Assembly (NCBI GenBank): GCA_022829145.1 | Contig: CM040764.1 | Coordinates: 12,358,049-12,422,048 of the forward strand | Source: Albula goreensis | Taxonomy: Eukaryota; Chordata; Actinopteri; Albuliformes; Albulidae | Direction: 5' to 3' | Length of the DNA: 64,000 nucleotides | Shown: one piece after another, positions 1 through 17,600 of the stretch | Layout: every line of letters starts with the position of its first letter | How positions within the stretch are numbered: the first letter of the stretch is position 1 | Translations under genes and position numbers: made by a program | The notes under the pieces: generated by a model | Seen by the model: the letters and a program-made list of their open reading frames with translations, nothing else | Told to the model about the DNA's origin: nothing | Database searches by the model: none

Positions 1-74
1 CAATGGTCATGAGTTGTAGCAGATATACATTCTATGGTGGTGGCTGGTAATTTCCCTAAGAGTGTTCTTTTCCG

Positions 75-600
<526 letters not shown>

Positions 601-2163
601 ACCCAGTAAGAACAAATGTGAAAAATACTCTTTTGCTGCAGCATGTACAGGTAACTGTGAATAAAATAAAACTGTGAAACTTAAGGAATTTGCAGTTGAT
701 ACCCTGCTTGCCTGTCAAACACATTTGTTTCTGATGTGAAGCACTACATTTAAGTGGACATATGGATTTTCCATTACTGGCCGCTATTCCATAGCTCACC
801 CACAAGCATTACTCAGAAAAAGGCATCATGCTGAAAAATCACTTTTTATAGAAGTCATATCCCCAAGTGCACAGCTAATCTGTGGCTTAATAAACCCATG
901 TGACAGATTTCTTTAAGCCTCCTATTGGCTGTGGGCTCAGGGCTGCAGTATGTAATGAGCACTGTATAGAGTCTTTACACAGGATGCTCTCTGTGGAGAG
1001 GGAGACAGATTTGAATTTTGTTGACCCAGTATCTCTGTGTCCCCCATGTTAGATGTGGCCCATAGGCTTTTGGGGTGTGTGGCATGTGTACAACAGCATG
1101 CCAGGGCCCCAGGGCCCATTCTCTGCCAAACAGAGCAGGGGATTCGCCACATCAAGGGGGACTAGCAATTCATTTCACCATTAATTAATCAGGTCAAATC
1201 AACACAAGCATCATCTGTGTACGGAGATTTCTCAATTACATTTTGTTCCACATCCATATGTTTTGTCGACACTACCTTGTGTACGTATAGTTCCAGTTAA
1301 GGCATGTTCACTGTCCTGACAGTTCATTTTACCTGTTACACAAGGAAAATGCAAACTATCTGTACGATCATCCATATATTGCAAGTCAATATGTGGAGAA
1401 ATGTTTGCCTGTGAATGTATTCTACAAAAACTGTTTGTTGTTAAATTCCCCATATGGTCATTTCAGTGTTAATTTCCAACAGTTCCCGGGCACCTCCAAT
1501 TTAATGGATTAGCTAAGTAGCAAAAAAAAAAACAGGCACTGCTGGCTAGGAACAAGGAGACTTGTTTCACAATTAGCTAATGTCTAAATCAAAATAAAAA
1601 CATGTGGGTTATACCTTACAGACATTAGTTTGGAAAGTTTGTAAATGGTTTTAATTGTGAGTTTGATTTGGCTAACACTATGGAAAATGCAAAATATCAC
1701 AAAATGACAACATTATTGGTTGAACCGATTTCAAATTGCACATTTATATCGCATGTGTGTAAACAAACGTACCATGACCTGTCACCTTTAATTTAATATG
1801 GGTCTCTGGAATAATGTCAGTTGGGTTGCATTATTTTAGTGCATAAAACTGTGATTATAGGTAAAGCTCTTATTCTACTTTTGGATATGGCAAGTTAGAA
1901 AACAGTTGTAGTATAACCTTCTCAAGCAAGGAATGATGGCAAGTATAGTGTGTGTATGTCAATAAAACAAAAGGAAATTAGTCCTCAGCTGATTGTAGTG
2001 AATTGATGCAATTAAGTTAGTAACATGTTAGTCTTTAATACATTTATGAAATGTATTGCTGAAATTTTGACAAGCCTAGAAAGGGTGATGTCAGGAAGAC
2101 TGAAAATACGGGGGAAGTGCCGTGCCCCTGTAATGTATGCCTGTGTGTGAAAGCACAAGGCAG
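601..2163. other. Gene-free stretch
   Basis: AT-rich sequence with no open frame that looks coding, no RNA gene and no clear repeat. If the candidate exon at 2164 is real, this may be intron of that gene. Confidence 0.5.
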
Positions 2164-2304
2164 CCAGAGGGTTATGATCAGCTCCTTACGCAGATCAAGG
2201 GTGTGGAAGAAAGGATGGAGCATCGGATAAGATCAAACCCAGCCATGTCCCGACAGGGATCCAGCGTTGTTAGGAGGAAAAGAAATCCCAACAGAAAAAT
2301 GGAT
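2164..2304 (+). CDS. Candidate internal exon of an unidentified gene
   Basis: An open stretch of 47 codons reading PEGYDQLLTQIKGVEERM, then a basic tail with VVRRKRNPNRKMD. It ends at a GTAAGG donor in phase 0, which fits the candidate exon at 5363. Composition is balanced and unlike the neighbouring repeat. The 5' edge is uncertain: I chose the CAG just before CCA, but the pyrimidine tract there is poor and the frame stays open upstream to a TAA at 2131. The protein is not recognised. The peptide has a basic cluster and no membrane segment. It could be a chance open frame; splice-phase agreement is the main support. Confidence 0.33.
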
Positions 2305-2321
2305 GTAAGGCACTGGAAAGG

Positions 2322-5362
<3,041 letters not shown>

Positions 5363-5497
5363 GTGGTGGGCGTGGTGCAAAGGTTCAAAGGGAAGCCGTT
5401 GCTAAGTGAAATTCCACCAGAAGAGAGTCTGGATAGTGCGCCCATGATTGGCCACCCTCGGGAGGAGAACCCTCTAGAAAAGTACATAACCACCCAG
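5363..5497 (+). CDS. Candidate penultimate exon of an unidentified gene
   Basis: Forty-five open codons starting VVGVVQRFKGKPLLSEIPP and ending NPLEKYITTQ. It is preceded by a long T tract and an AAAG acceptor and followed by CAG/GTACTG, a plausible donor. Start and end are both in phase 0, matching the donor at 2305 and the acceptor at 7949. The peptide is hydrophilic, rich in Pro and Glu, and looks like a cytoplasmic tail. I do not recognise the family. The T-rich acceptor and phase agreement make it more credible than the other two pieces. The + strand gene would point towards the TCR array. Confidence 0.5.
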
Positions 5498-7828
5498 GTA
5501 CTGCACAGCCATCTTTTATTCTGATGCACATTTAAATGTTGTATTATATACAAGCTGGATTTTTTTTGTGTGTAGGTGTGGTCAGGTTTTAATGCTAGCT
5601 CTCATGTATCATGCTGTAGAATGTTGTAAAAAGTTAGTGTTAAATGAATATCTATATGCAAATTATATGACATTAAAGCCATCTCCTGCATCCACAAATC
5701 TCTAACATTCAGTGTAACACACATTCCCACATCTCCTATGTTGGTTAGACAGACCGCTTTTTGCATATGTCAATCAATAACATTGTCTTAAGCGTGCTAC
5801 TTAATGATTTGTATCATCTTTGCATAGGTTAATAGAATTTTATGTATTTGTATGAGAACCTAATAAAATATCCTCACTAAACCCATATTCAGCTGTCTAA
5901 AAAAGGGGGAAAAAAAGGGTTTCATCCAGGATTTTAGCATTTTGGATTTATTTGGGTCACTGCCTCTATTCAGTTTGCACATGGCCTGTGGCAACAGCAG
6001 AGTTTGTCTATGGTGATAGTCTTTCAGCTTTTCTTCAGAACACTCTCAAGATAAACACATAGATACTCAGCAGGAACAGAGTATAAAACCTTGTAAACAA
6101 AAATACCTTGATACCTTTTCCAAATCTCTATTAAATATTAAATTGTTTACTTGCTTTATTCCTTCCTTGTCTTAATTTTCCATTTGCACAAAATTGCTGA
6201 TATCTTGAAGCTGTAGGTATGAATCTTTTAATAGACCTTTCTGTACCAAGATTAAATTTTCCCTTCCAAAATTTTATGAAAATTGTTAAAAATGGTTAGA
6301 AAAAAAGGGTATGTTCACAAATGCTCGCTGTGATGAATGCTGAAGACTGCAATGTCATAACACGGCTGGCTGCCAGATGAAGTGTCCTAGGTAATGTCAC
6401 ACTGTCAGTTTGAGAAAGATGAATGCAGTGTCCTATGGAGATGAATGCAGCTCAGAGAGAGCGGTAGAGGACTCATCAGGTTTGAAAGGTGAGAACGGCT
6501 GTTATCTTAGCTGATTACATGACTTTACTGAAGTATGGTCGGTATATGATGTGTCTGCAGTTGCTAAAGTAGACTGAAAAAAACTTGACTATTTGTGCAT
6601 GTCCTTTTAGAAGTTTTTTGGAAATTGGACTGAAGTTGTAAAGTGCCTTGTTTTATTTGGATGGTAGTCTCTTGATGCATTCACTTAAAGTTGCCTGCTA
6701 ACCGATTGTTGGTAAGGAGTCAAAGATGAATTGGTGCCCTCTGCAGAGAAGGTGTATTGAAGCACAATACCACAGAGCACTGATAGGAAAGGTTTTACAG
6801 CATTGACATGGCTTCCACATCCACTTCAAGTTACATCTAGCAGTTTAGCCAGACGAAAGGATAAACCGCAAATCTGCTTTCTGTTTATTACCATCATTAC
6901 AAAAGGTTAGCGTTAAAAAAAGAACAGTCTGTAACAGGTTTGGAACCTTTTTCATTTTTTCATTTTTTCGCCTTCAAAAATTTTCATTTTTGAAAACAAG
7001 ACTAGCATGGCCTTAGTATGGAATAGTTTTTTTTTTTGCAGTCATCAGACACTAGTACACTTGTATTTGATGTTTTTGCCTGTCTCAGTTGACAGGTACT
7101 CCTGCTGTGAGATTAATTATTTTGTGGTAGCTACAAAAGTAGCATATAAATAATGCCACCATTACGTAAACAGTTACAATTTAAAGAATTTGTCGACTGT
7201 ATTTTGACCCCACTTTCATTAAGAATTTGATGCGGTTTTGCTCTCAATACTACTGTATTTGCACAATCTGAGACAGCCAAAACAAAGTGTTGCAATAAAT
7301 TTTTATTTATTTTACTGTCCATGGTCGCTAAACTTACCGAAATGTGTCTTCTAAATCACTGCATTTGATTGTATAGCTACACAGGTCAAAGTGAAGGCCA
7401 GATGTTTGTTTGCAGCCTGGATTTGAGGGCTGATGATGCCTGACTGCAGTGAACCCAAAGTCAGCCTCTGTCCCCTGCTCATGCGGCCCCACGGCACGGT
7501 ACAGGAATGCACCTCGCTCCACATTGCTATGAAAGATGACTCGGGGAGCTCATTTGGTTTTAAATTAGAGGATGAAACGGGGGTTGCATGGCAGAGGATG
7601 GAGATAAGCACACAAGTCATTTTGGCCCATGGTGCTTTGCTGCTTCGCTGGATGCGATGCGTTCTAGCAAGACTGAATCATTCATCTCTAGTAGTGGGTT
7701 TCACTGAAAAGCACATCTGTGCACCAATGTCATTCACCTGTTCTCAGACTTGACAGGGCTAAAAATCAATATATAACTTAAATTTTAATTTACTAAAATG
7801 TATCGTTTTAAAATTTAACTCTGAAAAT

Positions 7829-7897
<69 letters not shown>

Positions 7898-7949
7898 AGA
7901 GAGAGAGAATTTCCTTTTCAACTGATCTAATTCTTTTCCCTGCCCTCAG
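5498..7949. other. Gene-free stretch, possible intron
   Basis: No supported gene. It contains the GT/GA microsatellite near 7830 and otherwise unremarkable AT-rich sequence. It would be the last intron if the flanking exons are real. Confidence 0.45.
7829..7909. repeat. (GT)n-(GA)n compound microsatellite
   Basis: A GT run with one GAG interruption, then a GA run. It lies about 40 bp upstream of a pyrimidine-rich acceptor tract. Confidence 0.95.
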
Positions 7950-7979
7950 AATCCCATCACCTTCGCTGAGGTCACATGA
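7950..7979 (+). CDS. Candidate terminal exon with stop codon
   Basis: A good acceptor (TTCTTTTCCCTGCCCTCAG) is followed in phase 0 by nine codons, NPITFAEVT, and a TGA stop. Joined to the exon at 5363 this gives a short C-terminal end. The piece is too short to identify and no clear polyadenylation signal was picked out directly downstream. The strong acceptor and matching phase are the only support. Confidence 0.42.
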   Translation, partial: NPITFAEVT

Positions 7980-10900
7980 CATCTATGAGGCCAGACACCG
8001 CGGACACCCTCACCTTCGTCGTCCGCATCATAGTTGGAGCGCAGCACTAATTCCGTCGTTATCTCTTCTCATCACAGTGCAGTATATCTGACCACTTCAG
8101 TGTTACATGTCCTCAGTACAGATGGAAATATGATGCATTGCAGTGACAGCACCTACTGTTACCCCCATTTATGACATGTGACATTTCCAGGACTGGGATA
8201 CCCACAAAGACCCTATTTTTGTAAAGAAAAAAAAATCCCAATGGCTTATCCCTGCACATTGTGTTTTGTGGGCAAAAAATGATTTAAATGTAACCTGACT
8301 ACATTGGCAGAGAAACAGTGTATCAGAAAAGTTATAATTATTGTAGTTTAAGCATTTTGATATTTGTTCATACATTTATTTATGCATTTTGTCATTTATG
8401 CCAGTGTGCTGTTGAGGTTTTCACTTGTTGAAAACAAAGTAGTAAATGCATAAAATAACTGTCTTTAGTAATAGAACTGAACCAGGAAGCATGATTTTTT
8501 CTTTATGTAGGTCAGTATTTCTTCTATAAATGCCACATGAGATGTTTATTTTATATTTTGAGTTTATAGATAAAAAGATGACTTCAATGCACTTAGTTTT
8601 TATGAGTAATCTTGTTTCATGGTAGATGTGACCCAAAGACCAAGGTAGTACATTCCCTTAGAAAGCTTTTCATTAATTGACTTAAAATCCTGTGAGGAGC
8701 ACTGAAGGGCAAGTCATTGTAAACCTTATTGATCTTGCAGTGTAACGTAAAGGTGATGTCTGGGGAGGTTGGCAGTATTTTGAATCATTGTCTACGCTGA
8801 ATTCCTCTTTCACTTGAATTTTTAAAGTTTGTAAGACTGTTTGGTGAAAAAAAGGATGGAAATTTTGTAGGTATTATGGCAATTTAAGTGAGACTGACCC
8901 GACTACCACATTTCTGGAATATTTGCATTTCAGGGTGCAGGAAAAAGTAATGGCCTTAGAAGCACAGGAAATACACAGAAAACCGTACCCAATTCAGCCT
9001 GTCCACTGTGGCGTAACACCTACGTGAAACAATTCTGTAAAACTGTTTTCCAACCCTAGACTCAGAGGTCTGTTTTTACTGGACTTATCATGTGTATATT
9101 GACACACTGCTTACATACTTGGTTTCCATTTGTTTGCATCATCAAGGGAATAATGATTGAGAGAATGCCCAGAACATAACCGAGCTTCTGTGAATTTGTG
9201 TATTGATGTATGTCACTGTGAGATGTCTATTTTTACATAGATTAAATTATGAAGGGTATTCTATGGGTTCCACCTTTAGCAATTTATCATCTAAATCTAA
9301 TTGGAAATGGGTAACCTTATCTTGTGAGTGACTGCAAGAGTAAGAGACATACAGTATGCACAAAGCAGTCTGATTGACCCAAGAGGCTGCAAACTTTTCA
9401 GCACTCTTATGCTCAGGAGGGAGGATGGATCAGGTGCACCAGACAATCAGTGAGGGAGAATAGTGAGGGAATTGTGGGCAAATTGTGTTGATGTTGAATG
9501 AATGAACCAGATTATATAGGAAAAGTTGTCAGGTGGAGTTGGAGGGTGTGCCATTGATTAGCATTGAATTTGTTAGCATGCAGGTTGAAACGCATTTATT
9601 TGAATCACAGGCCAGCACTGCGATCTGATCCTAATAGAAAAGTTGTTGCATGATTAGTATTCTCCAAGCTGTTTGTTAGATGAGGAAAATGAGTATGCAC
9701 CTGTTGTCTCAAACATAATTTCAAAAGAGCAATTCAATGTACCAGGAGAACAGAGCTTTTGTCATTTTCAAAATTTGGGAAAGTTACTTTAACAAACAAA
9801 TCCAGGAGGGATCGACATTTTGCTCTCAATCATGGTTTTACCAGGAATATGGTGGGCTGAAATGTAGTTATGTATGTAGATGCAATATGAATATGTGCAT
9901 ACACGTAGCAATTTACTGCTGCAGCAGTAAAGCTTAACAAATGGGTGTGGTCAAAATTTCAAAGGTAATCATGACTTTCTTTTTGAAATTTCACAATGAT
10001 GGATTGATTTTGCAAAATTTACAAAGCAGAAACTTATTGCAATACAATATCTATCCTCTGGGCTCAGTCAATAGCAGAATATAGTCATTCATCTGTCACT
10101 GAGCTAATCTATGACTTCTTTAGGACATGATACTGAGCGCAAGTGTAGGAATGAATATCAGTGAAATACATAACCAATATTCATCCCTTGCTGTCAGTTA
10201 AATTCATGTATGAGTTGTAACAATGAGTTGTGACAAAACTAACTCTTCAGCTATTCAAAATGTTGACAAAAGCTAGAATTAACTTTTAATCAAGTTTGAG
10301 TGTTTGAATTTGAAACAAATGAAATACAGTTGTATGCTGAAGGATTCCGGGCCGATTTATTCCGAGCATGTGAGTGAAGCTGAGTAGGAAATATGACCCC
10401 TCCGTCAGGAGGCAGTGTTTCTTCCCCACTCCACCGATCTACGCCCTCTCTGCTCCAAAACCACTTTCAGAAAAAATGCTCTCATTCAAAATTAATTTTT
10501 TGTTGTTTCAAAGTGTTGTTTAAGCTTGGTTTGCTTAATAATTAGGGTATGATCATTTTGATAGTCTGTGCCAAATCCCGAGCTGCTCCAGAGCATTTTC
10601 AGTGCAAATCTCACTCCCAGTAATGAGTTACTCCGAAAATGCACTTAAGTGCAGGTCTGGATCCGGTCCTCAGTCTTCAGTAATGATGGTTCTTTTTAAA
10701 ACAGGTCATAGGCTATTTAGTACTAATAAGAAGAAAATGTGCTTTGCGATTATGGCTACACTGTTGTACTATAATGGTGTAATTACTCTTAATGAGAAAA
10801 AAGTAGGAGATGATGTAGGCCTAATAAGGAAATGAGAAATACTTGCCATACAGACTGTTAACCAGGAATGGGTTTTAAAAACTTTAAGGTATGAATCGTC

Positions 10901-12984
10901 TTGAGGAGGAATACAATGAATCCTATAAAATTTATAGTTCTGGTCCTTCTTGCTTGCCGCATATCAGCTGTGGTAACAGTCACTGTACACCAAGGCAAAA
11001 AATAACGTGCAAAGGAATATCAGCATCAGTGAAATATCAACATTATCTATTACTGAAGATATATTTGTAAAGAGACATTTGTTGCAATGAAAACAACAAT
11101 GTTGAAACAATTATTCCTGCTCTTTTGAATGTTGTGTGTTACCTGCAGGCACACAAGCACAGGCCTTCCCTCCAATGGGTGACCATCAGTATGCAAATGA
11201 CAATAAGGTTGTAATTAATATGCAAAGTGACATGATGCCATCTAGAATCTTCCAGTGGGTTTTTAAGCAGGCAACAGCTGCTTTTTCTTAGGAAAACGTT
11301 GCCAACAGTTTCAAAAATAGGCTATTGTGTAAACTCTGTGACTAAACGGAAAATTACATTCTATATGGGGTTGGGAGAAGGAGGAAACTGCATTCTAGGC
11401 TGGGTTTGCTATCAGATAGTCCTCATAGCTCATGACTGAGTGGTACGGGAGTGAAATTGGAGAGGGAAGACAGACTGATGCTCCTCCTTTCTTGAAACCC
11501 ACTCCACACTTCAGTCAAATTACGTCCACTACACTCACATGCTGATTGTATTACCAGTGAAATATTTAACTAGGAAAATTGACTAAGTTTGCTTCATTTA
11601 AAAGATACTTTACCCCGTGACAAAAGTATGTGGGACATGCAGGTTAACTAACCATTTGCTTTATTACCATCTATCTGCATTTCCCATAGTATTTTGTAAT
11701 TGTTTTGCTGTGATAATATTGAAGTCCTCTGCCCATGTATAGAGATTGTATTTATTTGTACAAATTGCAACTGGCTTTGTATTTTCAGATTTTTTGATAA
11801 AGTGTTTATTTTTCCTTTGTACTTTTTAACAATGACACAAATAGTTGGACAAGTTAGAGTATGTAGATTGTGTTGTATGTGACGACTTCACTCTGTGTTG
11901 ACAAATGTTTTGATTGGTGTCCTGATTCTTTTTTTTGGATAGTTAGAATTATGTTCAAATTTTCGCTGTCACAATTTTTCCTTTTCCAGCTAATGTGCAT
12001 CTATCATCATGTCTACAGTTGTTTCTCCTCTATACTTGCATCATATTGTATTAGTTTTCTTAATACATGACATTTTACACTGTAGAGGAAAGGAATTAAA
12101 CAGCCTGGAACTTTGAATAAAAATTAAATAAAATTAGATAACCAAAAATGAAACATGGCTGGGTGTTTGCATTGTTTATACTATGAAAGCAAACCAAGTG
12201 GGGGATCGGACAAGCTCTGATGTCTTGTCTTTAATGATTATGCCATTTACACAGCATTTACCAAAGCTACAAAAGTGCAGTGCAATGCTGCCGGTGTGTG
12301 CAGCACATCCTCTACAGCAGAAAGGAAAGGCACCACTGCAATGTAAATGACTTCTGCTAATTTACAGAATAATAAATTGCAGCAGAAGCTTCACTGTCCC
12401 CACTTACACCCCTACAGCTTCTCTCACTCAACAGACAATGCTGTACTTTCAAAGATGCACATTTGTAGACTGCAGTGAAGTGTAGTCTGTTGATCATCCC
12501 TGTGTCTGAATTTAATTTTGTCACCGAGTGAGAAATATAGTGTGCATTGCAAGGAGCTAATGAGCTACCTTTTTTCCTCAAACCAAATAGCCATATTATT
12601 TTAACAGAGCAGAGCAGCTATTCTTTTAATAATGTAATCCAAATTCAGATTTTCTTCTCCGTTCTTTCCACGAGGTACTGATTGTCACCACGGCAACAGA
12701 CCCTGTTTTTGTATTCTCATGGAAATGCCAAATACTACCAGAGCCATGCGTATGTACAACCAGCCTCTTTTATAATGTCCTGTTATTAACATTAATAATG
12801 GTAGTTCAAAAGAAATGATTGGGTCATCTAAGATCTCTCTTTCCCAGTGACAACCTCAGAAGGACTTGCAAAGGATTGTGGTTATGCTTATGATGTAATG
12901 CATGGTAAGAGAACTGGATGTAGTTTTTTCAGTTTGGTAGATGGATATGGATAGCACAAGCCCACATCTGTTTCAGCTATGAAG
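7980..12984. other. Gene-free stretch with possible non-coding elements
   Basis: No supported coding region. The block at about 11185-11235 is notable for an octamer (ATGCAAAT) beside a SOX-like ACAAT and a TAATTAATATGCAAA run. The rest shows no repeat or gene I recognise. Confidence 0.45.
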
Positions 12985-13475
12985 AGAGTTAAAGGTGCTT
13001 TTTAAAAGCCAGATGAAAAACTTGATCAAAATCTGGCTGGCGTGTTCTTCCTCTGAATGTATCTTGGAGGATAATTCCAAAAAACGTACAAATCAAGAGA
13101 AAATGGTGTCTTCCCTAGCAAGAAATATTGGCTTAGAGAGAACAAGGAGAGAAGTTATAGTCGACTGACTGGAGCTGGAGAGCATTTCTGCAGCAGGTCT
13201 GTCAGATGCAGGGGCCGAGCTCATTTAAAGCAGTGTGGGTCAGCAGCAGGACATTAAGGATGATCTTGGGCTTGATAGGGAGCCAGAGCAGTGAAATAAG
13301 TACAGGGGTTTTGTGCCCTCTGGACCTGGGGGGGGCAGAGGCTCTGGCCTGTTGAAATTTTGACACATTGCAAGTTATTGAAAAGCATGTGATTTACACC
13401 AGAGAGGAAGCAGTTACTGTAATCCAGCCTACAGGTAAAAATGTCAGAGTTCAGAAAGGCTGCAAGCATTGTTTT
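12985..13475 (-). mobile_element. L2/CR1-like LINE fragment (3' end of ORF2, decayed)
   Basis: On the - strand, roughly 13470 down to 13190 reads with interruptions as the typical C-terminal end of an L2-like ORF2: CRLDYSNCFLSGV, then NNLQCV, then a region matching the usual HITPVL-LHWLP pattern in shifted frames, and IDFKI-like codons near 13260. The remaining stretch to about 12985 looks like the ORF tail and 3' region (a KKHL-like basic end). Several frameshifts and stops show it is dead. Boundaries are approximate and no target-site duplication was identified. Confidence 0.6.
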
Positions 13476-14239
13476 GTAGGTTGTGAAAATATTTTACACT
13501 GACATCCAAAAAACAGGCCAGTCAAAAATCACCAGAGGGAGGGGAAGACAAACAAAAATCATCAAAAACTAATCTAATGATTTTGTTCTGTTGCCATAGA
13601 AATTCACATATTAAAGTGTTGATGTATACCAGAAATCTTATAGTAGAAGCATTGTGTGTAGTATGATTTGTGTTGAAATTAACAACATGTAAATGCCTTA
13701 ATTTCAATATAAGTACTTTAATGCAGGAGTCCTTCTATATTAGAATGAGTGAAAGCAGCTAGTCAACAAATTTCAAATTGTGGATTGTCATTTCTGGTGG
13801 AAAGTGAGAGTGGGACACCCACATCCATCAAACTAACCTTGTGGAGCGAGATGGCCTTGTCATACGTGGATGTGTCATCAATTAAGTTAGTTGCTGATGT
13901 TTCCCCTCAGCACCTTTACAAATTGCACCATTCAGTTTTGCCTCTTCAACATACTCCCAATGATGCTCAAGACCTGTGAAATCACAGGTTCTGAGGTGGT
14001 ATGAAGGTCTGGATTGCATGTTTCTCAAAGGGACTGAAGGGAATTGGAGTTTGTCAAACATACTTTAAAATGGGTTTTGCTGGAAATGCACCATTACCAT
14101 TCTGAATGCTGCTCTGGGCCATATTTAAGCTCCATGCCTGGTACCAGCCTTTTGACCCAAAGGTTGGTTTGCAGATCTAGCAGGGCAAGTCAGTACTGTA
14201 ATGCTTTTAGCAATATCTGGCAGCAGAAATGGTTATTAT

Positions 14240-14600
14240 ATTAAATGAACCAGACTCAAGCCAATACCGAGGAAACAATTAGCATTTGCTTTCTGAGCCA
14301 GGTTGACATTTGTTTGTTTGGTTGCCAAGGAGATTTTTATTTTATATTGATCTTAATTACTAATGCTGCTTTTCTAATGACACAAACTAAGCCACTAATT
14401 ATGTACTGTGAGATAGCCAATTTGCTTTGACAGGCATTATTCCTGCCTCAATTAGGCCTGAGACATTTACATAAGTAGAATGTCATCCTTATATTTGCAC
14501 GTGGTGTCTGCACTCATGACAGCTAGAGCCAGTTATTTATAGAAAGATCATCTCTATTTATAAGGTAGATATAATGCTACTGCCCAATCAGAGGCCAGTA
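14240..14600. other. Possible conserved non-coding element
   Basis: Dense homeodomain-type cores (AATTAG, TTAATTACTAATG, CTAATTATG, CAATTAGG) in a non-coding context. This resembles developmental enhancers in composition only; conservation could not be tested. Confidence 0.22.
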
Positions 14601-17600
14601 GTAGGTGCATCAAATTCGAATTTTTCCATTTTATTCTACATTACCTTCTGCTACTGTGACGTCTGAAAAGTTGGGCATTTTGAGGAGAGGAAGGAGACAG
14701 AGGAGATAAAGGTAGGTGTACCTTATTTATTTATACCCACTGCATCTTGTTGCTCCCACTTGTGAATTCATACTGCCAGAGGTGATTCTGTTGCATGGAG
14801 ACCAGAGCAAAGGCGGGCCATGTTGCAGGCTGAGATGGTATGCTCATTTGCATCTTTTGGTGAAGATGTTTGAAAAATTAACCCTTTGAAAAGTGTTATG
14901 GGATGGATCAAGCACAAGACTGTTAAAGCTCCCTTTTTTTGAGGGTTTTAATGTTTTTGTTGTAGACCCACTCATTGTGACCTTTAAGCACCTTGTCTCC
15001 TGGCCAGAATGTATGTTGTTTGCTCTGTGCAAATGTCATCTTATACATTCTGTAACAGCTGGGTGAATCTGCTGCTCGTCCTGGCCCGGGCTCCCACTCT
15101 GTTACTGTCAGTGAAGCTTCCAGAGGGGTCCCTGCCCCCCGCTTTCGCCCTTTTATCTCCGGTCCTAATGATGGCTTGGGTCAAACTGCATGCCCCCACC
15201 CCCTCACCCCCTGTGGCATTGTGCCCTGCAGTATTCAGACTTCCTGCGACTAATCCGGCGTATTGCACAGACTCCTTCAGGAGTGAGATCAACGGCCAGA
15301 TCTGAAATGTGTGATTCTTTCGCATGGCTGCCTCACACCACAGAACTCCCGACTACCCTGGCTCTCTTACCGCACCCAAAGTTGGGCACGCTGAGCTATG
15401 CACATATCAGATGGCCCTCCCTCAATCAAGAGTTTGGCAGACTTGACCAAAGACCCTCCTTCCTCAGTAACTGCGGCCAGATCGATCCTGATCAGTCCTT
15501 GTGCAGATCCCTGTGACCAGACTGTCAGTTTCCCTGGCAACAGAGCTGCCATGGCGCAGATCCAACAACCTGCTGGATAGCCTTTTCATCACACCCTGCT
15601 TATTGACAGTGAAGTGTGTGGTCAGCAGAGACAAGATGGTTGAATGGAACTGCAGTGTCTTGTTTAGTTTGCAGCAGACACTCTGCCAAAATCCACTACA
15701 TCAACAACTACAAGATCTACTTTTGTTTTGATGTATTTAAACAGAATGAGAGGTAATTAAAAGAAAATATTGTCAATTTAAAAATTTACAAAAATTTTAA
15801 ATTGTAAAATAAGGCTATTTTACAATTCCACAATATTTAAATTATCCAGACTTAATATGACAAACAAGAATGACAATCAATTGATGTATTGAATATTTAA
15901 AAACATTGCACAAAGCATGCATGGAAGAATGGGTTTTACAGCCTGAAAAAAAAGCACTATTCATTCGTGGACAATCATTTCTTAAACTCCTCTACATGAT
16001 GTTTCACCATCTTAATTCCAATAAATTGTTCTATAAATTTTTATTATCCATACAAGACACCAGATTGTCTGGCTTGAACATAAATTTTAGTTATGCAAAT
16101 GAGCAATTGAGTTAATTTGCTTTGAGCTTGCCTTTCATGTTCCAAACTTACAATACTGGGTATTATTAGTGACAATATATGAGTCTAACTTGACAGATGA
16201 ATATGATAAAAGGTATATATCTGGGGAGTGCCGTGACAGAATTGAGCCCTCACCTTTATCGATAGAATACTAACTGGTTCAATTGAATAGATGACAGAGG
16301 ATGGCTAGATCCATTTAAGAGACCTCATTCACTCATCATTAAAGTGTTCTTCCACTGGGCTTGAGTCATTGAATTGTTGCAAGCTTCGTCCTTAAAGAAA
16401 AGGGGTCCATATCTCATATCCAAGGGTTCCGTGATAAACAGAATATTCAAGATTTTCGATCAGTCAAAGTTTCTGATGCGGCAGTAGAGTGAGGCATATC
16501 CTCCCACAAAGTTACAGCAACAGGCCGGAGCAGTACTCTCTGATGGCTTACCCACAATGCACTGGACAGATTTTTGAAAAACGGCTCTGTGATCATTCTC
16601 CCATTATCCTGTCATTCGGCGCTTCACTAAACCATGGAATATTACCTTTTATTCCTCTGGGGCATGACTCCTGCTCGCTGTAGAGGAAGCAGCTTGTGCT
16701 ACACTGCAGCTGAGAAAGAGAAATGGCTTCACACGTCTCACATCTGCTTTTCAATCTGCAAAAAACAAACATGTCAAAAAATGAGGATAATTACTCACTC
16801 GGACACTGATCCAGGTACACGGTACAGTGAGAACCATCAAGCGCATTCATCTAACAATACACTTAAAAATGTATTTGGTACGGTGCAGTGTAACTGCATG
16901 CTTACCAAGACCATTACAATCAGCACTATTGTTAATCATGACTGTGCTGCATAGAATATGCAATCTCATAGCTGTTCAGGTATTTGATCTGAAATTACAT
17001 CAGTAAGAGTTTCAAGGTCTTCTATGAGTGTCTTACTTTGGAACCATGGCTGGGTAGCCCTTTTAATGAGCATGACCTTGTACTCAGTCCTCTGGAAAAG
17101 TCCCACAGTATCAGACATCACAGAAGCTTCTTGCAGCATCTGTCGAGATATTAGCACAATCCTTTTCCTCAGGCATTTTAGGGAAATGCAGCAAGCAGGC
17201 AGGTGGCACTAAACTGACAGTCTCTGACATATTTGCAATCTACAACTTTAAAAATCAACAATTATTACATTAGGGATAAAAATAGAGAAGAAATGCAATA
17301 GAGATTCTATTTCTGATTCATGATCTTATTAACACAAATATCCTCTGGCTACAAGAGGATCCAGACTATTGAATTAGGTTTTTAGTAGGTCTGTGCTAAA
17401 TATCAATTACTGTATGTAAAAGGTTTTGGTGTGGGGCTTGGCTTCTGACTCAGAAGTCGCCCATTTCATCCTTTTTCTCTCAGATGCTCTGCATCTTTCA
17501 CATACTACTGGTGCACTGAGTGCAATTCAAAGTGAACAAATGTACAGAAATGCACAAAACTTTCAATCAGTGCAACTGCACTTCTCCACCTCCTCTAAAA

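Noticed and set aside
15009-15731. Overlapping open frames on both strands in a GC-richer patch
   Set aside because: Several frames are open at once, no splice signals or protein family could be recognised, and codon content looks random.
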